Counted from the stretch's first letter, positions 1 through 12,205 are shown. The stretch: 64,000 nt of DNA from Engraulis encrasicolus (GCF_034702125.1 NC_085880.1:18608528-18672527); one strand, 5' to 3'. Program-made: numbers and translations. Notes: a model not told the origin generated them from the letters alone.

Positions 1-253
1 AGCAATTCTAATGGGGTCATGAGCAAAATTGAACACATTGGACAACAATGTCTACTAAATAGTGCAATGACTGTCTTTAATGAAACATATAGGTAGGTAG
101 GATGGTTTAAAACAGAAGAATCTTTTTGCCCTGATAAAGACTGGTTTGCAGACGAGAAAGGATTTTTAACCTTTTTCACTAAAATCAGTGTGCCACGGAT
201 CATTACAGTAAGACTACCACCTTCAACAAGGACCCTACCTGTACAGTTGGGGC

Positions 254-654
254 TAGGGGTCGACCGATACATGTTTTTTTAATGGCCGATGCCATACCGA
301 TTTTTTTTTCATCACCCTTGGCCGATACCCGATTTCCGATACCCGATATTTGGAGCCGATATGGGTTCAAAAAAAAGGTTAAAAAAATGACAAATATTCC
401 AGGTCTCAAGTTAAAAATAAACATTCCTTTAACATTATCAAATTGAGGTAGAACTTGTAACATTTAAACACCCACTCTAATAATCAAGTAAATGTCTAAC
501 AATCAAGTAATAAAAAAATAAAGTGTCTTGGTGCTTTTAAAAAAAAATATATATATATATTGCGTATCAGCCAAAACCACACGCGTATCGGCCGCTACTG
601 ATACACCTAAAAATGCAAATATCGGACCGATTTATATATATCGGTCTATCCTTA
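254..654. mobile_element. hAT-type MITE
   Basis: A 401-bp non-coding element. Its termini TAGGGGTCGACCGATA and TATCGGTCTATCCTTA are imperfect inverted repeats (13 of 16 match). It is flanked by a perfect 8-bp target duplication GTTGGGGC at 246-253 and 655-662, which is the hAT signature. It lies in the inferred intron 2 of arid5b. No feature was seen in 1-245 or 663-925. Confidence 0.85.
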
Positions 655-927
655 GTTGGGGCCTTCACAATTTGGGGTTAGTCACAGGCTAAGTACGATA
701 GGTAGGATGAGTGTTTCCATCGCTTTTCTAAACAACAGGAGCTCAGAACCTGTGGTGCATCATGGGTAGGTGGAGGAGGCCTTTGGAGACGGCGATGCCA
801 AATTATCACGCCACACACAAACGCTAATGACACCTATTCATCCCTAGGCAACTAACCCCTTGGTAGCATCGTTGATAATCACATTGTTGCCACCTCACAT
901 ACAATACTCGTGTTTTCCCTATTCACT

Positions 928-986
<59 letters not shown>

Positions 987-997
987 CTCTCTCTCTC
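928..997. repeat. (CT)n microsatellite
   Basis: A nearly uninterrupted run of CT dinucleotides. Confidence 0.95.
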
Positions 998-1033
998 ACA
1001 CCTTGAAGGAAAATTGGTGGCAGTGAAGGATCT

Positions 1034-1302
1034 CTACACAGTCTCACCCCAAGTAGTCAATTTTTGACACCCCAAGACTGCAATTTTTGACGTCTTGGGT
1101 ATTCCTTCCACGTCACATTTTGACTATGTCCTCAAAGGCGCCCCCTTGTGGCAGCATAACGTCATTGAGGTTAGGTTTAGGAATAGTTTTAGGGTTAGGC
1201 CACATAGTCAAAATGTGACGTGGAAGGAATACCCAAGACGTCAAAAATTGCCGTCTGGTCCAAGGTAGTCAGAAATTGACTACTTGGGGTGAGACTGCGT
1301 TG
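1034..1302. mobile_element. Long-TIR foldback MITE
   Basis: The two halves are inverted copies of each other. The motif CAGTCTCACCCCAAGTAGTC near the left end recurs reverse-complemented near the right end, and the arms extend over roughly 100 bp. A 7-bp direct repeat AGGATCT flanks it (1027-1033, 1303-1309) and is probably the target duplication. It has no coding capacity. Confidence 0.75.
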
Positions 1303-1549
1303 AGGATCTACCTAGTGACCAATCAGGTGCTAAGAGATCTCTGATGCCACCAATCATAGGAGTCGTTAAATGATGTCATCCCACACATGCACATGCATAT
1401 GAACATGCACACACATTCAAACATACCCAAACAAACACACGCATGCATTCCACACAGGCACATACTGTACACTATGATTCACAAATAAAAAATGACAGCT
1501 GTCTTGTGAGTGTCCACTCTTGTGAATGGTTGTCCTTCACATACAAGAC

Positions 1550-1553
<4 letters not shown>

Positions 1554-1588
<35 letters not shown>

Positions 1589-1611
1589 AGACAGACACAC
1601 ACACACAATGT
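1554..1611. repeat. (AC)n microsatellite
   Basis: Interrupted AC dinucleotide run. The open frames crossing it are artefacts of the repeat. The stretch 1612-2260 holds nothing recognisable. Confidence 0.95.
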
Positions 1612-2268
1612 ACAGTGTATGCCATTTTTGAACATTAGTGCATGCTTCCTTTTCGAGGACGAGACATTTGGCGATTGTTACGAGGCACACACATTTTCCA
1701 CACAATGTCCGCTCTTACTCTTGCCAGCAGTACCAAATATTTGACATAATGTGCATTCCTGAAACACTGCACGCATTATCAGATCTCAACAGGAGGGGGA
1801 TCAAAGCTCTCAGCGCAAATAACGCTGACTGTTTGCTATTGCAAATGTTTGATATTTCAGTACAAAAATGTACTATTCCACTACTGCAGCTGTATATACA
1901 GTACAACAAGGAGTTAATGAAAAAGAAAATACTGTATGCTATTTACAGAATGGTATTCATAATTTGGTAGGTGTGATCCATTGTTGTTTGCCATAGACTT
2001 CAACGTCAAAGTATTTTTGTCTAAGAAGTAGGCAAGAAGGTGTTTCCAATATAATTCCAGTGTGCCAGCAAATTCATTTTTTGTCAGCCATTTGGGATGT
2101 TAGTACACCAATTCAGAATGTGTCAAAAATCCTACAGCCTGATTTTGGTATACAACAAAATCTTAAAAGTAACCACCAAAGCCTAATTTACCATCTGGGA
2201 TGTGCACTAATTCGGAATGTGTCATAAATTCCACTGCCACCACCACCTAAGCACATTTGTTCAATACA

Positions 2269-2407
2269 GGGGTGCATTTCTCGAATGCATAGTTGTTAGC
2301 CAGTTAGTAACTTGGGTAGCTGGCAATGGGAAATTGCATTGCTAACGACAAGTTACTAGTCGTTATACTATACTAGTTAGCAACTATGGTTTTGAGAAAT
2401 GCACCCC
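2269..2407. mobile_element. MITE, GGGGTGCATTTCTC family
   Basis: A 139-bp element that starts GGGGTGCATTTCTC and ends GAGAAATGCACCCC. The interior is rich in gctaac/gttagc half-sites that can fold. A related copy lies at 25745-25880. No convincing target duplication was found. Confidence 0.65.
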
Positions 2408-2769
2408 AGGTTAGGATAAGCCTGGAGATAACATCCAGATTTATGTCAGCTGTGGTTTTCTAATGCAGGTTAAAAGGTTACAGCACTTGAGTCAGTGTGT
2501 CTTTAGTTATCACCTTAAAGGATGCTATGATGAAACAGTAAACAGTGGGGGGAGGGAGGGAGAGCTCCTATAACTGTTAATTATTTACCCGATTCCTCAT
2601 AAGGACCATTCTTTGTTTTTCACACTACATCTATTGTGTGTTCACCCGAAGGCAAGGTCCACCGTAAGTGTAATCTGGGACAAAATTCACCCTTGGGATT
2701 GTTGCAAATGGTTAAACCTTACATCATATATTTGTCTCTATGAGTCTCTGTTACTCTCCCTCTCATCTA

Positions 2770-2792
2770 TTTATCTATCTATAGGCTATTTA

Positions 2793-2871
<79 letters not shown>
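2770..2871. repeat. (ATCT)n microsatellite
   Basis: Tetranucleotide ATCT array of about 24 units. Confidence 0.95.
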
Positions 2872-2872
<1 letters not shown>

Positions 2873-3051
2873 CCAGGCGGTGAGCAATGAGCTACAGCAT
2901 GTTTCCCTCTGATGGCTCTCCTCCTTCAGCGATTGCCTTTGGCGCTGCTGCATAAACTGATAAATATGTAAACACATTATGAGATTTGGTTTCCTATACG
3001 GGGCACGAGCAGCGGCCAAGAGCAGCAGCAGGGCTGGAGCCGTGCCATGGG

Positions 3052-3297
3052 GAAAGAGAGAGAGAGAGGAGAGAGAGAGAGGAGAGAGAGTGGGAGAAAA
3101 AGAGAGAGAGAGAGAGAGGGAGAGAGAGAGAGGAGAGAGAGAGAGGAGAGAGAGTGGGAGAAAAAGAGAGAGAGAGAGAGAGGGAGAGAGGGGGAGAAAG
3201 GGAGAGAGAGAGGGGGGAAAGGGGGTGAAAAAGAGAGCGAGAGAGTGAGAGAAAGAGAGTGAGAGAGAGAAAGAGAGAAAGATAGAAAGAGAGGGAG
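3052..3297. repeat. (GA)n-rich low-complexity tract
   Basis: A 250-bp purine-only tract with an internal duplication of about 74 bp (gggagaaaaag blocks). The several open frames across it on both strands are low-complexity artefacts. Confidence 0.9.
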
Positions 3298-3584
3298 GTC
3301 ACGACTTTGTCTTTGCAGGATAAAGGCAGATGGGGAGAAACAAGGGATCGGGGAGGCCAAGGAGGCTTGGAAAATATATGATGTCATAAACCGCCTGTTC
3401 CCTGTCTACATCCCTGTCAAACCTCCCAACCCCTGATCATTTCCCAATTTTACAGGGGAATGGGGGGTGGGGGTGTACGGGGGACGATAATCTGATGCTG
3501 CCAATATAATACAGTATAATCTCAAAATAACATGATTGCGATGAAAACCTATATTATTAAATCTATTATTTGTTCGAATTCAGG

Positions 3585-3669
<85 letters not shown>

Positions 3670-3821
3670 GGAAGCCAACAATGGGGGACAAAGGAGTCAG
3701 TTGTCCCGGGCCCAGGTCAAGAGAGGGCCCAGAATTTAGTCCACACATTACATTGTATGTATTGGTTGGGGGGCCCTTTCAAATGACTTTGTCCCGGGCC
3801 TGGTAAAAACTGTCAGCGGCC

Positions 3822-3914
<93 letters not shown>
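3585..3914. repeat. Two (AC)n tracts flanking a ~157-bp element
   Basis: AC dinucleotide runs at about 3585-3666 and 3825-3914 bracket a unique-looking 157-bp block (3667-3824) that ends GTCAGCGGCCCTG. The same block occurs inverted at 43153-43308, again with AC runs on both sides. Confidence 0.8.
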
Positions 3915-3916
<2 letters not shown>

Positions 3917-4077
3917 GGGATAAGATGTAGCTTCCTCACCAGGCAACGGCCTGGTCTCCTGAAATTTCCAGACCCTGCATTCCTACCGAGCAGTGATGCT
4001 TGGCATTTTACAGCAATATGCACCATAGGAAAGGATTACACAGAGTGCTCTATGTGTGTTCAGATGATGAGATTCAT

Positions 4078-4081
<4 letters not shown>

Positions 4082-4137
<56 letters not shown>

Positions 4138-4158
4138 AAAGAAGAAAGAGAGAGAGAT
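4082..4158. repeat. (AG)n microsatellite
   Basis: AG dinucleotide run with a degenerate end. The stretch 4159-4667 shows no recognisable feature. Confidence 0.95.
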
Positions 4159-4742
4159 TGAACAGAAACTGGGTCATCAAATACAGCATGTCTAAGCAAT
4201 TAGCTCAACAACGCGAGTGCTTGATGCTGTGTTGATATTATTAGCAGGAACCAGGTTTCCAGTAACCTATGCTATGCGGGGATAGAGAACAAAAATATGA
4301 TGCATTCAGCAGTGCTCATTTCTCAGTATGATTCAAGGCTACAGTCTCTGCCATTGGAGAAACATACTGTATTTATCATCTTGAATAAATGGATTAGCTC
4401 AAGTTAAAAGAAAATGCCATGAAGCCTGAGGACAAAGGCATCGCTGTGCAGATTCACAGTGGGCATACAGTGTGCATACATTCTATGTAAACCACAGACT
4501 TACATTCAAGTCCTGTCAGTTTAAGGTGTATATTAACAGACTTGGTTTAGGTCGGTGTTACAGTTTAGCTTTTGGGTCATATAGTATACAGAACTTAATG
4601 ATTAGCTTACAATAGTCTGGAGGAAACAAGCAGACACAAGCTCTCCTGGCAACATCTCATCACACTCTTAAAGGTGCACTGTGTAAGATTGTGGTCAGAG
4701 TAGGTATTGCATGCTCCTCATTGAAATTGTGCTGCCTATTGC

Positions 4743-5157
4743 TAGGGTGACCAGACGTTCCGGTTTGACCGGGACAGTCCCGGTTTGGAGTTGTGTGTCC
4801 CATGTCCCGAGCAAACTCTCTCGGGACACAAATATGTCCCGGTTTTGGCCACCCACTACATTACGCCATGTCTATCAGGGTAAATATATGGAAAAGATTA
4901 CATGTTTACCTGCCACAATTAATGGCAGCCAGCGCTTGTATTGAAAGTCTGAAGGAGTCAGTTGCAAATTGTCATTCCGACGCATTCTAAGCAATTGTAG
5001 AGGTCGCCGACCTCTAAAATTGCTTAGAATGCAGGAAATTGCATCTAAAAAATATTTTTTTTCTTGGGGGAGGACCCCCAGACCCGCCCGCCAAATATTG
5101 TCCTTCAGTCACGCACGAAGTGTCCCGGTTTTAGACTACAAAAATCTGGTCACCCTA
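4743..5157. mobile_element. hAT-type MITE nested in the 4668-8262 MITE
   Basis: A 415-bp element with termini TAGGGTGACCAGAC and ATCTGGTCACCCTA. The interior is rich in gtcccggttt blocks. Perfect 8-bp target duplication CCTATTGC at 4735-4742 and 5158-5165. No transposase. Confidence 0.85.
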
Positions 5158-5308
5158 CCTATTGCCTAATTTGATCTTTTCATGAATATTAATAAATAAT
5201 AAACCAATATTTACTAGTGTGACCAAAGCTGTGCAGCTAAAAATGCCAATTTCTGGACATTCAAAATGGCGGACCATGGAGAAGATCTCCTTTTCATGTA
5301 GGCCCTAA

Positions 5309-8076
5309 CACTAGAACTACCACGGAGGGGTCAATTGACCTTTTTACCTAAAAGCCCCACAAGAGGGTCATTTGACCCTTTGGACCCCCTGCGGATACTC
5401 CTTTTGTTGTGGAAATGTGGCTGTTAGCAGCTCACAGCTGTCACTTGAGACACAGAGTGTTTTTGCATGTGTGTGTGTGTGAGTGTGTGTGTGTGCCCAT
5501 ATGGTGGATTTATAAACATATGGTGGATTTTTATGAAGTGAATCATCAGGATCAACGAGAATTTGGGATCAAAACTAAACATTTATTGTTAAAAAAATAC
5601 AAAACAAAACATATTTACAATGAATGCAAAAGCTTCATTGTTTTCCCAGTTTTCGTATGGAAGGTTGTTGCAGAAGTAACTTATTTTTGTGTGCCAAAAA
5701 TAGAAGGAAAAAAATTACAAAGAAAAAAAGCATATTTACAAAGAATGCAAATGAGTGAAATACATTTGAGCAGTCACTAACAATTCTGGCACTGCCATTG
5801 CTCCTTTCGGCATTTCCCACATGTGTATTTGTAACAGTCATCACAGCGCACTGTTGCACGATTGTCCTTGCATTTGATTTTAGCCTGACACTTGGCTCTT
5901 TGTCCGAGTTGTGGTGTGGAGGGTTGTTGCCGAAGCAATTGCTCCTTTTGGGCCTTTTTCATACCCACATGGGAGTGAGCCAACTCTCTTGCCAGTTCAA
6001 ACAGGAAATCCACCCGTCTTTCCTTTCTCCCGGTGCATAGTTGATAGAGCATGGGGCATTCGGTGCTGCAATGTATATCATGTTGTAGAACACTGCTACT
6101 GGCCAGCGCCTTGTTCCTGCGCGGACAGTGTATTCCCGCACCATCTGGTCCATGGTATCGACGCCGCACTTTGTTGTGTTGTAGAGTGTGATGGTGGTTT
6201 CCTGTGTCTGAATCGTGCTGTGCATGCTGCTGAGAACATACAGTACACAGTCTTCTTCCGCTTGGGCGCATACACAGTCAGTGTGGCACCAGTGGATGAA
6301 AATACCTGGGTGGTAAATTCATCGCGGTGTATCTGTCGAGTTGACGGTGGGATTTCTTGGCGAATCCTGTTGACTGTGCCGAGGATGGTTGAATTCCGGC
6401 TAAGTAGTCGTTTTGCAAGTGACAGTGATGTAAAGAAATTGTCTGTGGTAACATTTCTGCCCTTGTCCAAGAATGGTTCCATCAGCCTCATGACTACACT
6501 CTCAGACACTCTCTCCCCACGAGGCAGAGTGGGGTCCTTGCCAAGATATGGGAGGATGTTGCAGACGTATTTGGTTTTCAAGTCACACGCCACCCAAAAC
6601 TTGATACCAAACTTGTCTGGTTTAGTTGCAATGTACTGTAGGAAACAGCAGCGAGTCTTGCACGGGAAAAGTTGTTCGTCAATGGTGATGTGTTGACCAG
6701 GGATGTAGGATGTGATGCAGTTGGTGACAAACAATCCCCATATGTTTGAAATTGCAGCAAACCTATCAGTCTGTACTCGCTCGCTGCGGGTGTCTCTGTC
6801 ATCAAAGCCCAGGTGATGCATGATGTTTTGGAAACGGCCTCGGGGCATGGTTTCGATGATGTATGGGCTTCCCAGGTTTTTCGACCAGCAGTCAGGCAGT
6901 GATGGCACCTTGAAGATTCCCCTCATGATGGTGATGGAAATAAATGCCATTAGTTCAGGTATGCCCATGAACCAATCCACATGCTCAGTTTGCTTCGCAT
7001 GTTGAATTGTACAGTCTCGAATGATGCCAAGCATGTCCAGAGTGATGAAACAAAGGAAGCTCTGAAGGCGACTTGTGATTGACCTCCTGGCCTTAGCTGT
7101 TGGCTCTCCATCTGCGCTGTATGGCGATGGTGGGGTGAAATGTGGACCCGTTCCCACCTGTTCTTCATGCCATACTGTGCCATCTTTTGCAGTCTCTGTC
7201 ACATCAGTCGCCAGCCGAGCTGTCGTGAATTTACTGTTTACAGTAAAGAAATTCTTAAAATATTATGTCCTTGACTGTTTTGACAATTGTGTAGACTACT
7301 TTGCATATGATGACTCACACAATGAAATCATGCTGACATGTTTTGGAGAGGGCAACCATTAGACTGAGAATTGTCTAATTCGTTTAGATAAGACAGGTCA
7401 ATTTATTTGGAAAATGTGCTAAATGTATGCTCAATGTGTCAACTGTAGGGTACTTGTATATAGCCATCTGCCGAGATGTACTAAATTGTAAGTTGGTTTG
7501 GAGATTTGTCCGTGTTGTTTTGAGAATGTCATCTCAGTTTTGAGAAATTAGCCAAACCAATGGAGAAAAACTGTAACTGTAGGATACTTGTACATAGCCA
7601 TTTGCAAGGATGTACTAAATGATGGAGACATGTACAAAAGCCTTTGAAATTTGATGAAAGCAATGATAAATGTCATTCTGTTGTGAGGAACTGCAAATTA
7701 GTTTTGGGATTTGTCCATGTTTTGAGAATGACATCTCAGTTTCAAGAAATGAGCCAAACCAATGGAGAAAAACTGTAACACACTGTCCGCCAAACTGTGC
7801 TATCTGTCTTTGCTGCTGATATCTTCATGCAAGTTGCTATTTACCTGTGGTGATTTTGGAGGCTGACAGCCCTTGGGAAGAAGCGGTCTGTCCCTGTTTG
7901 TCTTGGCTGTTAGCACTGTAAGGTGTGACCCCCTCACCCCTCACCCCACACACGGCCCCTAACAGCCTCATTACCATAACAAAATGAGTGATTAGTGTAT
8001 TAGGTAAAAGCCGGCGGGTCAAATGACCCCTCTCTGGTACTTCTAGGTAGGCAGAAAAATCCTGGTAGTTCTAGTG
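5309..8076 (-). mobile_element. piggyBac-family transposon, decayed
   Basis: A 2768-bp element with perfect 13-bp terminal repeats CACTAGAACTACC. It is flanked by CTAA on both sides (5305-5308 and 8077-8080), a variant of the TTAA target typical of piggyBac. It carries a broken transposase on the minus strand (about 7202-5779). Subterminal sequence at 7445-7790 is internally duplicated, with two copies of a block of about 140 bp containing tacttgtayatagccatytg. Confidence 0.85.
5779..7202 (-). pseudogene. piggyBac transposase, frameshifted
   Basis: The largest open segment (7202-6096, 368 codons) is a piggyBac-type DDE transposase core. The first two catalytic aspartates sit in TIDEQ (residue 175) and TTDNF (residue 254). 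The third (GVDTMDQM) is present only in another frame at about 6150, so a frameshift lies near 6205-6235. A second shift near 6010-6040 is needed to reach the Cys-rich C-terminus (CDDCYKYTCGKC, ending at 5779), which matches the family's cysteine-rich C-terminal domain. With two frameshifts and no clear long N-terminal part, it is a non-functional relic. In an intact copy the enzyme would cut and paste the element at TTAA sites. Confidence 0.88.
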
Positions 8077-8262
8077 CTAATAGGCTACAATTTTCCCAGT
8101 CATAATGAATACTTAGAACAGAGATTCTAGGAGTGTTGTCCAGTCTCTCTGCTTAGAATTTAATGGTGGTGGTAAGTGTTTGTTAAAAAGGTGACATTTG
8201 TGAATGGACAATGTGAATTCTGGAAATTGCCTACTAAAAATATTACACAGTGCAGCTTTAAA

Positions 8263-9581
8263 CTTGGGCTGTGCTAAGAACCAAATGAGCCAACGTAGGC
8301 TATAATGACACATAGCAAAAACCATAGTTCGTAACACTTAAGGCTTAAAATATTTTACGGAAAGCATTTGGTTCCCAAAAGCAATTTCCCTTCATATCAG
8401 CTGCTTTGCATTTTAGCCTCTTCAGGAGAGGCCTGTGTCTATTACCTCAAGCCAAAAGGCAGCACAGACACTCACTGATAACCATTTCCTTTGGTCTGTC
8501 AGCATGTGACGTTCTAACAAAACCTCTTTCTGATTTGGGAATTCTTGTAAAGGGAATGATATGCGAGGCGGAACTATTTAACTTTTTTTGGTAAATAATG
8601 TGCTGTTCTGCATTTTTACTGACTATGCAAAAAACTAGATTCCGTCCGCTGAAGAGATGACTTTAACGGACTGGAAGGCAAGGCACGCCCCCTCAACGAA
8701 CAAGGCAGATTGCTGTATCCGTTTCCAGATTCCCCTGTGATCTGCTATGCCTGTGACATCACAGCAACCTCGGGGAAGCACAGTCAGACAATTGTGGATT
8801 GTGCAACACCGCCAAGCACAGCTTCATAGTCATCTACTTTAATGCATTTGGATAACAAATTCATGTGTAGGTAGGCTACGTAGGTTGCATAACCTACCGA
8901 AACATAGGCTATTTTAAAATCACAAGACACAGTTGTAGTACACTACATCCCCACTGTTGGCCTACACTTTAGGCTACTATATCAATTTACGCTCGTATAG
9001 CTTCAGCAACCATTGCAACTGATATTAAACCCACTGTAATTCTGCTGAACTGCGTGCATCACAATATGAACGGTGAGTTCTGCCAAGGTGCTATTACGCG
9101 GAGGATCTGACATCTGAATTGTCATGTTGCTATCACCGTGTGCAATCTCACGGTATGCTGGCATTTATGCTGTTATTTCCGTCCCCTGAGCCATCAGGTC
9201 AGGCAGGCGGTCGCACTGGCCAGCCTCGGCAATGAAACGTATCCGAGTTGCCTACCAAACGCCCGCGCAATAAAACGCACGGGACAAGCGCACCGTGGAT
9301 TGAACTAGAAAAGACAAACCACAAATTAATAATCGAAAAATGCATGATGTCACTCTGGAAATGCGTACAGTCGTGCACGCTCAGTGGAGGACTAGAACGT
9401 CTAAATTGAGGTCAGGGTAGCTATTTTGACGCAATCACCTTCACCCATATCTCCGAAAAACATTAGTTACCAACACTGCGGCAGTTGTCACCTGGCATAG
9501 GCTAACATCACATACCTACAGCGGTTGGCTGAACAATGTTTTAAAATAACAAAACAAACAAAACAAAACAAAACCACTCAC
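8263..9581. other. Proximal part of arid5b intron 2, no coding feature
   Basis: Unique-looking non-coding sequence between the nested transposons and the splice donor of arid5b exon 2. No open frame here resembles a known protein. It may hold regulatory sequence, but nothing specific can be seen. Confidence 0.5.
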
Positions 9582-10221
9582 CTCACCGTGGTTCACCGTT
9601 CGCCCCGTCGGAGTATCCTCGGGCAGAAAATAAAGTTTAGAGCTGGACAAGAGGTGCTTAGTGGTCCGCTCTTCCCACAGAAGCTGAAGCTCCGCTATGC
9701 AAATGGGGTCCTCCGGTGTACATCTGACAAGGAAAAAGTCACCCAGGGACAGGATCCGCGCTCTTCCCTCTCGATAACATTTAAAAGCCTTGTAGAAAAT
9801 GTACGGACCGTGCAAACCACAAGATGAGCCTACCCACTGTTGGGGGAAAGAAAGAGACAATAAAATACGGGTTGGGTTAAAAAAAATGAATAATTAAATT
9901 TCAATAACTGTCTTGACTTGGCTTGTTATTAACACTGATGTTAAATCGATTGTTTTGCATTTCTTTGAATTGACTGAGGTTTGCAATTGCGATAGGCTAT
10001 TTAAATATGACCGTGGAAACGCATAGCCTATAAAGAACACACATTAAGTATAAATATAAAGCGAGAAAAGCACATTATTCATATCCTCCTGATATAACAT
10101 AATTTTCACAATCGCACTATAAAACACACCGTATTGTGCGATAAACCCTGCACTATGACATGAAACGGGGTTTTAAAGTAGATTTGGTGAATGGCATTAC
10201 CTTGAGTGAGTCGGTCTCCAT
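9582..10221 (-). CDS. arid5b: arid5b, first two coding exons (partial gene)
   Basis: Exon 1 (10221-10201) encodes METDSLK and ends at AAG|GTAATG. Exon 2 (9836-9582, 85 codons, phase 0) follows the acceptor CCCAACAG and ends GAG|GTGAGT. The peptide (WVGSSCGLHGPYIFYKAF, later ILSLGDFFLVRCTPEDPICI and LLWEERTTKHLLSSSKLYFL) closely follows the vertebrate ARID5B long-isoform N-terminus as I know it. ARID5B is a nuclear AT-rich-interaction-domain protein that works with a histone demethylase (PHF2 in mammals) in adipocyte, liver and lymphoid gene control. The ARID domain itself is encoded by later exons beyond the left edge; the 9.5 kb to the left fits the long intron 2 of this gene. ARID5A lacks this N-terminal block, so ARID5B is preferred. 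Confidence 0.92.
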
Positions 10222-11501
10222 CTCGACGCTCTGAATTGATTAAACTCAACATTCTCCTCAAACTTGTTGGCTTGAATGGATTTCCGAAGGTCCTGCAAGC
10301 ACAAAATAGGCTATTTCCTTGTTCACGTCTCTGCTGACTCCATATGGAATGCTGGCCAGTTATGTAATTGCACCGCGATCATTTCCAAACCCAAGGAATA
10401 TGCCTTGCGACCAAGATTACGCACATCCGTCCTTTTTATTTTTCATCTTCCCCAGTCCCATCAAGTGGCGAATTTAAAAACACGCGTACAATAATAAAAT
10501 GGTAGCATTGGTGGAGCGGTTGTCAACTGCTTAAAAAAAAATTTTCACAACGCAAGGCATGACACTGTATTTGCTGGGAACGCTGCTTTGTTGAGCGTAT
10601 TTCAATAGGCTACAGTATATTTCCCTTCCAGGACCTGTGTAAAGGCAGTCTTTATGTTGACTGGAGAGAACATTTCCGTAATGATTGGTAGATTAGGCTA
10701 TGGACACTGTATCTTGAGCAAACAATCGATTACGAATAAGCGAATTTCGGTAAATAGCATAGACAACAGCCCTTGCCTCTAAAAGCAGAATTAATCGCAA
10801 GTCGTGCTGTATTATGTACCATATCCGATGGTGCTGAATATAAAAGTCTTGTTTGTATCCTGATATTGATGACGGATGGCGAATCCGCGCAAGGCTATTA
10901 TTGGAGGTTGCCCTTGTTCAAGTCGCTACACGACCACTTTGTTGCTGTGTTACAGACCGCGGTCCTGAAACTTATTATTAGGCTACTTTGTTATTGTTTT
11001 TTAATCATTTTCTGCAGCTCTCGCAAAGCATTTCCAAGTAGGCTACGGCGCACGCACACCAGTTCGAAGAATGTCATTGCAATTCTGCACCATAGCTATT
11101 CTGTTACAGATCATTACAAGACAACGGAGGGGGTCGAATATCTGACACAGTATGTAGACCTAACTAGACAAAAACGCCACGAATAGTTTGTGCACATATA
11201 AGGAATACTATAATCATTTTTAATTGGTTCTGCATTCAGCATTTCAATAAATGAAATGGATGACTGGTCCCGCTCAATCATCTTATGTTATCTTATGCAT
11301 GTAGTCTATGTAGTATATAGGCTACCACAAACACTGACTGAACCCATGCATAGGCTACAGTATCTTTAGGCCTACATAAGGACTGCAATGTAAATAAGTT
11401 CTTGAACTTTTTTTCTGTAATAATTTTGGCATAATGTGTATCACTTAGTATATGTATTGCATAACATCTGTACAGTGTCAATAAAGAATGTCAATCAAGA
11501 T

Positions 11502-11505
<4 letters not shown>
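10222..11505 (-). promoter_or_regulatory. Likely arid5b 5' UTR/promoter region
   Basis: Sequence immediately upstream of the arid5b initiator. It contains no transposon that I recognise, unlike most of the window. I cannot place a transcription start or a specific motif. The 137-codon open frame at 10773-11186 shows no family resemblance and is not called. Confidence 0.35.

Positions 11506-11573
<68 letters not shown>
11506..11573. repeat. (AC)n microsatellite
   Basis: Pure AC run. Confidence 0.95.
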
Positions 11574-11576
<3 letters not shown>

Positions 11577-11705
11577 TTGTGTGCTGTAGGCCTGGATACC
11601 GTAACAATATGCTCGATGTAGGCCTACTTTCAAATGGATCCATGTGGAAGGTTATTGGGAGCACATTTGACCACATATGAGGGTAATACAGTAATCTAAT
11701 TTTAA

Positions 11706-12205
11706 GATCTAGTCAAGTCAGTTTTTATTGTCAGTTTCTTCATATGCAAAAGTCATGCAAGGAAATTAAAATTATGTTTTCTCTCTTATACCATGAGAGG
11801 ACAGACATATGTAACGGAGGCTAACTAGCAGAGTTGGCGTGGAATGTTGGTAAACCTCCCTCCCAAAAGCCTCATACAGTATCGATGCCGTTGGGCTGAG
11901 AGAATGGTTACTTGGTCCGGCGGTATCACACTGTCTCCCATTGCCGGATCGTTGCAGTTGACGAGGTCGCAGGTTCGATCCCCGATGGGGGTCGAACAGG
12001 TGCAAGATGACCTCCGTCACACATACATGGGACTGACATTTGACTGACATCAAAGTGCAAGCCAGGACAAGTAACAATGATGGTCCAATACCAATAAAGT
12101 GATGAAGTAATGAATAATACTGAGCATTTAACATTGGTGACAGTGATGGACCAGTGATAACCAGAAACAATAAGTGATAGAGTAATAAATAGCAATTTAA
12201 CATTT
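11706..12205. mobile_element. Composite retroelement remnant with tRNA-like head
   Basis: 11706-11820 (tcagtttttattgtcag onward) resembles an interspersed repeat common in fish. At about 11895-12000 lies a tRNA-like segment with a B-box-type GGTTCGATCCC (near 11972), followed by low-complexity gtgatgg/taatga sequence. It reads as a SINE or LINE tail rather than a working tRNA, because no cloverleaf can be drawn. The stretch 12206-13515 holds nothing recognised. Confidence 0.5.

Larger units (their letters stand above)
4668..8262. mobile_element. MITE (TTAAAGGTGCACTGTGTAA family) split by two insertions
   Basis: The ends ttaaaggtgcactgtgtaag (4668) and the reverse complement of ttaaagctgcactgtgtaat (8262) define one MITE of about 400 bp. 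It has been expanded to 3.6 kb by a hAT MITE (4743-5157) and a piggyBac element (5309-8076). The pieces 4668-4742, 5158-5308 and 8077-8262 together align with an uninterrupted relative at 57392-57717. Confidence 0.8.

Noticed and set aside
2977..3387. Arg/Glu-rich and Ser/Leu-rich frames of 70-136 codons.
   Set aside because: They arise from a (GA)n-rich tract that is open on both strands.
3570..4026. Open frames made of His-Thr or Cys-Val repeats (also at 11491-11676, 13483-13779, 42915-43435, 43549-43932, 47085-47363).
   Set aside because: They are translations of (AC)n microsatellites with no non-repetitive protein support.
5911..6696. 261-codon plus-strand frame.
   Set aside because: It is the shadow of the piggyBac transposase, whose DDE motifs read on the minus strand.
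1..9500. Search for exon 3 and the ARID exons of arid5b.
   Set aside because: No minus-strand segment encodes the expected continuation; they must lie beyond the left edge.
10773..11186. 137-codon plus-strand frame upstream of arid5b.
   Set aside because: No recognisable domain or homologue, no splice framing, and it lies in the likely promoter.
11972..11984. Possible tRNA gene (B-box sequence), also near 56022.
   Set aside because: No acceptor or anticodon stems can be paired; these are heads of tRNA-derived SINEs.
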